Origin: Cryptomeria japonica
Taxonomy: Eukaryota; Streptophyta; Pinopsida; Cupressales; Cupressaceae
Direction of reading: 5' to 3'
Length of the DNA stretch: 64,000 nucleotides
Assembly: GCF_030272615.1 (NCBI RefSeq)
Contig: NC_081410.1
Coordinates: forward strand, 285,199,957 to 285,263,956
Under the pieces are notes generated by a model that saw only the letters and a program-made list of their open reading frames with translations, did no database searches and was not told the DNA's origin. The first letter of the stretch is position 1. Every line of letters begins with the position of its first letter. Below, piece after piece: positions 55,701 to 64,000 of this stretch. Both the position numbers and the translations under genes were made by a program.

Positions 55701-56925
55701 CATAGCCTCCATCATAATCTTCTAACATAACAAACTTGTGTTTATCTCCTGTCATATGATGTGAGCATCCACTATCTATAATCCAAGAATCATTAGTGTT
55801 TATGTGAGATATTAGGGCTTTTTCTTCATACCTTTCTTCATCTGATCCATCCTTGATAGCCACATAAACAACTTCCTCTGTATCAATCTCATCTGATTTA
55901 TCATCTTCAGATTCCTCATCAGCAATTAAGCAGGTCTTTCTATCTCTTCTTCTGAAGTCTCAATGACCTCTGTAATGATTATCTTTCTGTTTGTCATCTC
56001 AGTAATCTCTCTTTTTAGTGAAATCTTTGTCAAGACAGTTAGAAGCCATATGTCCAATCTTATCACAATTGAAACATTTCAAGGGTAGTTTTCCCTTATA
56101 CTTACCTTTGCCTCTTGGTAACCTTTTGGCCAATAGTGCTTCAAACTCTTCTTGCTTTCTGATTTCTTCATACAGTTTGTGTACCTCCTCCATGTTCTTC
56201 TGAAATCTTTCACTTGCTCCACTATGATCTCCTCCAGAGTACTTATACTTTCTTTCATTGTAATCATTAGATTCATTCAGATGAAAAGAACTAAATGCAG
56301 ATTCAACTTTATTTATCGATGACCCACTGTTATCAAAATTACTTAACTCAAATGCATGTAGCTTACCAATAGTAGCATCCAAGGAAACTGGCATATTAGG
56401 TATAGACCTCAATTCATTGATTGCAGAGACTTGGATTGCATAGGCAGGTAGAAGGGTTCTTAACAACTTACTTGTCACATCCTTTTCTTCAATAGTTCCT
56501 CCTGCTCTGTTGATTTGATTTACAATCTCCTTTAGTCTTGTACTGTACTGGGTTATGTTCTCACCTTCATTCATCCTCATAGATTCAAGTTGTCCTCTTA
56601 GACTATCAAATTTTGCTCTTTGAACATGTTCATCTCCTCCATATACAGATATGAGCTTAGTCCACATAGCCTTCGCATCATTGCAGCCTTCTAGATCATT
56701 AAACTCAGAATTGGTCAATGCAGATGTTATTTCAATCATTGCTTGAATGTGTTCTTGCTTTGCCTTTATCTCTTCCATAGTCAATGGATAGGTGCTCGGT
56801 GTAACAAAATCATTCTCCAAATAGTATATAGCATATTCTCCAACTCCTGATAGATGTAGCTTCATCCCTTTCTGCCATGTAGAGAAACTTGACTTATTCA
56901 GCTTAGGTGCATCCCTCTTATACAT
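52744..56925 (-). pseudogene. Inner Copia gag-pol, single frame with six stops
   Basis: ATG 56925 (MYKRDAPKLNKSSFSTWQKG) begins a 1394-codon frame ending at 52744. Order: Gag with knuckle CFNCDKIGHMASNC (about 56070); protease IIDSGCSHHMTG (about 55780); pre-integrase; integrase with HTNLCSPMK (catalytic Asp is Asn), SDRGEF and PQQNGIAERRN; RT with [16 protein letters not shown] and [11 protein letters not shown] (catalytic pair kept); RNase H with DADWAGN and FCDNTSAINIS. Stops at 55998, 55950, 55538, about 55288, about 54804 and 53109 are TGA four times, TAG once and TAA once. Each fits one C-to-T change from CGA, CAG or CAA. Confidence 0.92.
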
Positions 56926-56970
56926 CTTTGGATCTTTAACTCAAGTGCCTTTAAACTTTCCTTTCGGAGT

Positions 56971-56987
56971 CCAAGGCTCTGATACCA
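56971..56987 (-). other. Primer-binding site of the inner Copia
   Basis: Plus-strand ccaaggctctgatacca is TGGTATCAGAGCCTTGG on the element strand. It lies two bases inside the 5' LTR and is complementary to initiator methionine tRNA. Confidence 0.9.
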
Positions 56988-56989
56988 AT

Positions 56990-58456
56990 TGATAGTTCTG
57001 ATACTTAATATAATTAAGGATCCGATAGCCAACAAGATGAGAGGGGGGGGGTGAATCATACAAACTTAATCATTAATGAAAACATTAGATTCAACCTCGG
57101 TAACATATATCAGTCATAGAATAAAAACTGTCAAACATGCAAACTCAAAATCATATGAACAATATAAACCTCATAACACCAGATTTAACGTGGAAACCCA
57201 AATAGGGAAAAACCACTATGGGATTTCGGACCCACGAAGAAATATACTCTTCTAGAGTATGCTCGGTTAAAAGCCAATCCTGTTAAAGATTACAAAACAC
57301 ATTGCTAGATGTGACCCGATTAAGGGATTTCCCTCAGATCTGTTAGGATCTTCACTTTGTTAGAAGTGACCTTGTCAAAGGATTTCAAACACTCATTTAG
57401 AATGTCACCTTGTTAGAGGATTTACTTATAAGACTGTTAAGTCCACTCGGTTAAGAGATTTCCTGTTACTTTCACAAGCTAACAATAATACAATCTATCT
57501 GCAACTTTACATCTAAAATTTTAAAGCAGATTCTTATTTGTTCAACACAATCTAGACATAAAACTATTCTTGTCTATCTACTGGGCATCAATACTCTGTT
57601 ATTCCAATATATCTTCAAGCTTCTGTGCTCAGTGATCACTATGTAGCATCCCTATGCATGCACTTGCCTGCATCCACTGTTTATCAACAGTTCCTTATTT
57701 ATAAACGATCATCTAACCGTTTAATCTCCTTGATCACATTTCCCATGATCAATCATAACCATCAGATCTTCAATCTTGTCCAGGTTCATTATATCTTACG
57801 ATCTGAAAAATGTTTTACCCTGCCTTGGAACTTGCACAATCATCTTGGAGCTTGTGTTAGGGTAATGCAGTTCAATCTGAGTTGTAGATCTTCTTGCCGA
57901 CTTTCCATTGCCTTAGATCTATTAACAAACTTCTTCCACGGCTTGCCAATCATTGATCCGCTCCAGCTCATCAACTTCTTTCATTAAATATCACATGTAA
58001 ACATTTAATGCATTCTGTTATAGCTCGGTTACAACTCGGTGAATACTAAACTTTACTCAGTAGACATTATGTCTTCATTAACCGACTGCGATAACCTTAG
58101 GGTTTACCGACTAGGTTCTTTGCCTAATAACATAGTGTAGTATTAACCTTTACATTCAACATATGTATGATGTTAAAACAATCTAAAACATCGAGATCTC
58201 ATCATTGTCTGACTCGGTAGAGTTGCCCATTGAATAACTTATCCCTTTATTCATTATATTCTTTCCTGTGTCTTTACTGACTTCTTTATAATCTTCATAT
58301 CATATTTCTTAAGATATGGCAACATCATACTGAATTAGAAAATCAATTTCTTGACATCAATGACAAAATAATAATAGCAAGACAATAAAACATCTTTAAT
58401 CAGTTATGTCCATAATCATCAACAACCTTCTCAATATCCTTGTTATATTGCCAACA
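56990..58456 (-). repeat. 5' LTR of the inner Copia
   Basis: 1467 bp, partner of 50800-52285. On the element strand it begins TGTTGGCAATATAAC and ends AGAACTATCA, followed by the PBS. Confidence 0.95.
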
Positions 58457-58685
58457 AAATATTTGTAAGCACTATTGGTACTATGTTTTATATTATAATA
58501 ATAGTTCATCTAGCCTTCAGGTAATTTAAATTCTTGCTCGCAAAGATGGTCATAGGGGATGAAGCAAAATATCCATCTTTTTGTTTCTCAAAAAGGGAGA
58601 AGAACAAATGTGAGTGTGTTGTCTGTCAGACACTTTGCCATTATTGTCAAAGAGGGAAAAGATTATCATGGTTTACATCAATGCC

Positions 58686-58697
58686 AAAGGGGGAGAT
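58686..58697 (+). other. Polypurine tract of the old Copia
   Basis: aaagggggagat directly before the 3' LTR start at 58698. Two similar purine strings (tttagggggagca at about 50727 and cttagggggagta at about 50779) lie upstream, before the inner insertion. Confidence 0.8.
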
Positions 58698-61600
58698 TGT
58701 TGGCATTATATTTTTTATTGATGTCAACATTCAAAAGAAAAAGATGCAGAGAGAAAGTTGCAGAATCGCATAACACACAGGTTAGTCACACAAGGGGATA
58801 CATAAGGAAAGCATGAAGGGTGTTATTGAAATGTCCAAAATGGACAAGAAGACATAGGCCGTCAAGTTGGAAATGCATTGATAAATCTAGTTTGACTCAG
58901 AAAAAGTTTAGTCATAGTACACATAACACATCATGCTATTGACTATCACCATCTTGCTAAGGTGTTACCTCGCAATAGTTATTGACTTTGATTTCATGCC
59001 ATTCGGGATGATGGAAGTTGTGTTTTGTCAAAATAAAGAGTTACCCCACATGACCATCAGAGGGTAAAGTTTACTCATGCAGGCTAAGGAGATGCATAGT
59101 AAAAAGTGAAATGTTTACCTTGCAAGGATATCAAGCTGCATAAAAAAGCATTGCAGGCTAAGTGGGCATAATGCAAAAATTGGGTCCCTGCTACCTCGCA
59201 TGGTCAAGAACAGAGGTAAATGAACGATCCGAGATAATGAGGTATCACAAAAATAATGGTGCTCTTACCCCGCACAAGTTCAATGCTTGTGTAATGTGTA
59301 GCGCAAGGGAACTTAAACATATGCAAAGTCTTACCCCGCATGGCTGATAGTAGTTTGAAAAGAGTGATGCAGGATAGCTCAAAAGAAAAAATTATGACAT
59401 CACCTACTACCCCACAATGGTGAAAAGGAAGAAGCGATGGTAGTGTGGGATAGAAGGATGCCACAAGAAGTAAGGAAGCCCTTACCTTGCATGAGTCCAA
59501 AACTTGTACAAGGTGTTGTGCAGGCTAATAAAAGTGAACAGAGTCTCTTGAAGATGCTTACCGCACATGGGTAAGATAACTTTAGAAATGATTGGGCAGG
59601 ATAACAAGATTAAATGGAGTCACTTGAAGATGCTTACCCCACACAAGTAAGATGGGCTTGTAGATGATGGTGAGGGCTAATAAAGGGAAAGAAAATAGTG
59701 GCTTCCGCCATGTCATAGACATATTTGCAATGCACATAACATGAAAGTTAGTCACGATATGGAGTTTGATGGTTTTGTGTAGTCTAATAGTCCACGTGGC
59801 AGGTTGAATGTGATTGATCGATGTTGACAAAGCAACTTGAATTCCAGATGTGAAGATTGTGATGCCACAGTTGCATGTCGATAAGGAAGACAATCACTGT
59901 GGTAGTTTATCAAGGGTTGACCAACTCATTTAAATATCATTTTGATGACGTGCTCACTGATTACATGCAGGGAAATGATAATCCAATTCATATGTTTCTA
60001 GAGGTTGTTACCGACTACCAACTGAAGATTTCTTTCATGGAGATAGCTGTGATCGAATCAATTAGAACAAGAGGATGGAGAATGCATTAATGGTGATTGT
60101 GTTGCAGGTTGTTGGTGTGGCTTGAGGAAGGATACCATATCTCTTTGGGTAGAGGAAGATTACTAAGCTTAGTAATCTAAGTACAAAGAATGATCTAAAG
60201 ACAAAAAGGATGCATTTAATACAGGTGACAAATTTGGGAACATATTCAAGATAGAGAATAAAATCTTTAGCAGTAGAAATCTCTAAGACAACAAAATAGA
60301 ATAAAATATTTTGATTTCTGCTTTGGAGGGAAAATCTTAGGTGTATAGAGCCAATTAAATCAAGCATTTTTATTTGATGAGATTTGACAATCATAGGTTT
60401 GATTGTTGAGACAAGGATAAAGGTGAAAAAAAAAAATTGTGTCTATTGTGTGTGTAGAGAAGTAATGTGAGTGGCCGCCAAGAGAATTGAAGAAGTTATA
60501 TAAGCAGAAAGAGAGAGGACAAAGATTGGAGAGAACATTCAACAAGGTGAAGCAAAGACAGAGAGAAGAAGAGATAAAGAGAAGTAGAGATATAGAGAAG
60601 AAGACAATTAGACAAAGGAAGAAGAGGAAGAACATCAGTAGGCAGAAAAATCCATTCTTAGGTTTGAGAAATTTGTAACTGTTACAAAACACATTTGTAC
60701 CAAGGTGTAATGTCACCAAAATGTAATAGTGGGTGAAAAATGTGTGAATGAGAGATCAAGAGGAAAGCTACCCTTTCCCTCCAAGGAGAGATGAGAGTTT
60801 CACTATGAGTTTCCTTTAAAACACTTTTCACACATTGCATCAGAAGAGGGGGGGAAAATTCACTAGATTCAACCTCCAAAGAAGAAGATAAAATTCTGAT
60901 TGAAATGGGAATGATAAGTTAATCCCTTCTTCTATTTGGAATGGAAATGAATTGATTGAATTATGTATAGAGACTAACTACAAAAGTGACAAAGAACTGA
61001 TTATAACTTAAAATTAGAGTGTGGGATGAAGTTGTGCACCTTGATCTGGGAGTAATATGTCGAGATGAAGCTGCCCTGTGAATTTGAGGAAATTTTCCCA
61101 AACCGTGGCAAGAATGTACACGGTACTTCGAAAAATCCACGAAACGAAAAGGGTTTTTCCGCCTCTGCAAATGGAGTCCAAATCCTAAAGTACAGCTATG
61201 CACCTGCAACCTACACATAGATAAGAGAGGAAAATGGGTTGGGATTGGGGGTTTTCCTTCAGGTCAAGCCCCAGTTTTGGAATTAACCAAGTAATGAAAG
61301 AAAGTACTTGCAAGTAAATGTATTTGAAAGACTGTAATGTAAATCACCTCAAGGGAGGTTGTAGATAGAATGTAGGTAGAAATTCTTGTATGAAGTTGAA
61401 TGTTGGAATGAATCTCCTCCTCAATGGTTGAATCCTTGACTTGAATGCAACACCTAGCCTTGAAGGGAGACTTGAGAATGCTCAATGCTAGAAAAGAATG
61501 CTTGAATGCCCTTGAATGCTTGAATGTGTGATATCAGGTATTTATCTTATGCCTAAACAAATTATGCAAATGAGAGGGTAAATGCAACTTTTATACTTGT

Positions 61601-62346
61601 CAATTAGGGTTAATGAAACTAATTTTCATCATAGGTCGACATCAGGAAGTTTTCCCGCTCATTGCACAACCTTCTATGCAAACTCAGGAAAAGTCTTGCC
61701 CCAAAATAGGGCAGGGAAAGGAGCACCATGACCCTGTCCTTTCCTTTTCCCTAGGGCAGAGTGCAGACATGGTGGTGCAGAGGGCAAGGGAGAAGCATAT
61801 TCTGAGGGTTGAGCAGTCTCTAGTCTCTGATCAGTCTAGGGGATTCGATTTCGCATGCGTGAGGACCCTAATGTGGTCGAAAATTTCCTGGGTTGCAATT
61901 TTATGACACTACACAAGGTTTTATCATTGTTTTGTAAAACTTAAATTATTGTATTTCTCTGAGTGAGTGCTCAGAGCAGGGGTAGGTGCTCCTTGAGTAG
62001 GTGCTCTAAATTAGGGGTTGGTGCTCCTTGAGTTGGTGCTCAAAATCATTAGGGATTGGTGCTCAAAATCATCAGGGGTTGGTGCTCCTTGGGTTGTTTC
62101 CCTAAACATAGTGTAAACAATGATTTTATTGTGAGGCTGGATTGGAGCAGTAGAATCCAACAACTATTCTCACCTAGGTTTTTCCCATATTGGGTTTTCC
62201 TCGTAAATATAGTGTTGTGGTTTGACTTATGTGTGTGTGTGTGTGTATTCTTATTTGATTTTAAGTTTTCTTATTTGTACACAAAGATTAAAAGTTTTTG
62301 TAATACACTGATTCACTCTACTCTTAGTGTCCATTTGTGTTCTTCA
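58698..62346 (+). repeat. 3' LTR of the old Copia, with a solo LTR inserted
   Basis: Starts TGTTGGCATTATA and ends TGTGTTCTTCA. Without the insertion at 60706-61913 and its TSD it is about 2.44 kb, matching the 5' LTR. A duplicated ggttggtgctcctt-like segment near 61990-62090 makes it slightly longer. A GT microsatellite lies at about 62229-62247. Confidence 0.92.
60706..61913. mobile_element. Solo LTR 'C' (TGTAAT type) inside the old Copia 3' LTR
   Basis: Starts TGTAATGTCACC at 60706 and ends TGACACTACA at 61913. The flanks are caagg at 60701-60705 and 61914-61918. The 5' LTR of the host element has the uninterrupted site (aacaaggtttta near 45094), which proves the insertion. It is 1208 bp with no PBS, polypurine tract or coding domain. 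Its ends relate it to LTRs A and B. Confidence 0.92.
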
Positions 62347-62351
62347 AGAAT

Positions 62352-63690
62352 CAAATAGAATAATTTACAACACTGCAAAATTAACATAACTAGCTTTCCA
62401 ATGATATATGGATTGGGAAAATATAACTTTGTATGTCCAAGATATGCTCAGTGGAAAAAAATTATGTATATGGAGCCCATTGATAAAAATAGGGGGCCAA
62501 ATTAATCCCTTAGGCACTTGGCCCTTGGTCACTCATATGACTCTGATTAGACTTAAGGAAATAATAAAATCCCTCAAGAGCTATGCCTTCAAAAAGGGCC
62601 TTGACTAGGCACAAGAGGCAAAAAGAGGCCCATGGGGCACTGAGCTGGAGAAGCTAGATGTGTCACATAGGGGTGGGGCTAGGTAGGCCTCACACCAAAA
62701 AAGGCTTGGGAAAAAAATGCAGGTCTAAAGCCCAACGAGGGTGGTGTAATCTCTAATGTTCAAATAGGCTAGTTGGTGGGAGAGGTTTGTATGGGTTGAC
62801 AACAATGGGGTTGGGTTGAAAAAGTGCGCAAGAGCCCAAAGATATACATTAGCAGAGGAAAAAAGTGGACAGGGGGCACAATCAAATGGCACGACCCATG
62901 GTGCTAGAAATAATTGAGCCCTTGGGAGATTCATGGGAGATCATGGGTCATATAGACCCACTTTAGATGATTGTGTGCTACACATGGACTTACTGAATTG
63001 TCAAAAAGCATCAATAGTAATAAGCAAAGAGCCCACAAAGTAGAGAGCTGCTCACCAATGGAAAGTACATAATGGCTCAGTGGAAAACATAGTTGCTCTA
63101 GTTGTTGATGTAAAAATATCGGCTTGAATTGACAACTCAAGTCAACACAAATACTATGATGGGCTGATAGTGTACTATCAATTAATAAAATAAAGCCCAA
63201 ATTTGAAATTGCCACCTAATAAAATAGAATCCACCAAATATAATATCACCCCAAAAAGTTGTTGACCTATGTACAAGGTGAAATATAAATTTGATAAAAA
63301 GATTCAATTGTGACACCTGTAAAGTGTACCTTATACAAAAATGCCACAAAAAAAATCAAATAATACTGAAAAAGAGCTTGACCAACACCAATTTTTCATA
63401 ATTTGTATTGTATGGATTCTCTACATATGATATAAACAAAAAAACTTGTGTAACCCCAAGGTGAAAAGTATTAAATTTTGATGATTTGACAAGCATTCCC
63501 TAAGTTTTTAAGCCTTCTGGATGCAATGGCAAGGTCAAATTTGGCTCAAACTTCTCTAGACGATCAACTACCTCCTAGAGTCAATAACTAGCTCACTTTA
63601 AACCTTGAAAACACACTATAAAATCCCTATTCAAAAGATCAATTCTCCAATACATGAAGGAGTTTACTTGCACAAAGCTTCGATACCATG
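62352..63690. other. 1.3-kb stretch without a recognised gene
   Basis: AT-rich to mixed sequence with short ORFs only (for example 62408-62608 plus and 62931-63215 minus), none with a motif I recognise. Confidence 0.4.
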
Positions 63691-63691
63691 T

Positions 63692-64000
63692 TGAAACAAT
63701 AAAGAACCCATCATGAAGCTATAGAATTCAAGGATCAACCAAGAAAAATGCTAACTACAAGAGTATGTTGCAACATGAACCTGCATGAACAATGAGATTG
63801 AATTCACATAAAAATACATGTTACAATGTACAAGTACCTTGTATATATAGGCACAATGTGATGATGTAGGGACAACTACCCTTGATAAATATAAATATTA
63901 AATACCCAATGCATAATGATAAATTTCTAAAGAAAATATTAAACAATGAGACATGACCTCATATCTCTAGAATTCCACCTAGGACAACTAACATGATCCT
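63692..64000 (-). mobile_element. Possible LTR start of a minus-strand retrotransposon, cut by window end
   Basis: Plus-strand aagcttcgataccaTGTTGAAAC reads on the other strand as GTTTCAACA followed by TGGTATCGAAGC, an LTR end joined to a PBS-like string. If correct, the LTR extends right beyond the window and the (decayed) interior would lie to the left. No gag or pol is visible there, so this is tentative. Confidence 0.3.

Larger units (their letters stand above)
50800..58456 (-). mobile_element. Inner Copia retrotransposon, minus strand, 7.7 kb
   Basis: LTRs at 50800-52285 (3' LTR by orientation) and 56990-58456 (5' LTR) are flanked by aaata at 50795-50799 and 58457-58461. It interrupts the old Copia between the end of pol and its polypurine tract. 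PBS and polypurine tract lie in the right places for minus orientation. Gag-pol is one continuous frame with six visible stops. The LTRs are close to identical over long stretches, so it is much younger than its host element. Confidence 0.95.
43085..62346 (+). mobile_element. Old large Copia retrotransposon, host to two later insertions
   Basis: LTRs at 43085-45461 and 58698-62346 are flanked by agaat (43080-43084 and 62347-62351). The first base of the 5' LTR is A instead of T. The 3' LTR is longer only because a 1.2-kb solo LTR sits in it. Removing that and the inner Copia leaves about 10.4 kb. PBS, gag with several zinc knuckles, pol and polypurine tract are present in order. Many stops, several frameshifts and substantial LTR divergence show it is old. 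Confidence 0.93.

Overview
The window reads as a seed-plant nuclear genome, and most likely a gymnosperm (conifer-type) one. It is AT-rich, dominated by retrotransposons nested in one another, and its one recognisable host gene is stretched by long introns. Plant markers are a SAC6/7/8 (RHD4-like) phosphoinositide phosphatase, an L1-type LINE with a plant-style RNase H, several Copia elements, and LTRs of the TGTAATGTCCC type. The conifer assignment is inference from architecture, not from a species marker.

Layout. 1-2176: about 1.8 copies of a 1195-bp LTR-plus-leader unit in tandem. 3679-6962: a three-level nest, solo LTR A holding solo LTR B holding a 604-bp hAT-like nonautonomous DNA transposon, each with its own target-site duplication (TSD). 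7820-14340 (minus): the 5' part of the SAC phosphatase gene, with one probable UTR exon and five coding exons (167 codons). Intron 2 is a 4.3-kb GC-AG intron holding Copia and non-LTR fossils. The remaining exons must lie left of the window or be lost. 14792-22717: a full-length LINE with an 18-bp TSD, about 0.45 kb upstream of the SAC gene and divergent from it. 27657-30577: a 5'-truncated copy of the same family with its own 18-bp TSD. 34868-41770: a young, almost intact Copia element (TSD atttc). 43085-62346: an old Copia element (TSD agaat) interrupted by a second, opposite-strand Copia (50800-58456, TSD aaata), with a third TGTAAT-type solo LTR (60706-61913, TSD caagg) inside its 3' LTR.

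The most unusual item is the LINE. Besides ORF1 (DUF4283-like plus CCHC) and ORF2 (endonuclease, RT, RNase H) it carries a third, roughly 530-codon ORF downstream of RNase H. The truncated copy carries the same ORF. Between the copies the N-terminal block differs almost only at synonymous sites, so ORF3 looks like a conserved, selected component of this LINE family. All eleven premature in-frame stops in the full-length copy, outside frameshift sites, are TAG. The Copia elements decay mainly through CGA to TGA, CAA to TAA and CAG to TAG. Both patterns suggest methylcytosine deamination, with CHG context dominant in the LINE.

No tRNA, rRNA or CRISPR features were seen. Stretches without a call (2177-3673, 25733-27638, 30596-34862, 41776-43079, 62352-63690) are AT-rich sequence without convincing coding potential; small repeats in them are listed.
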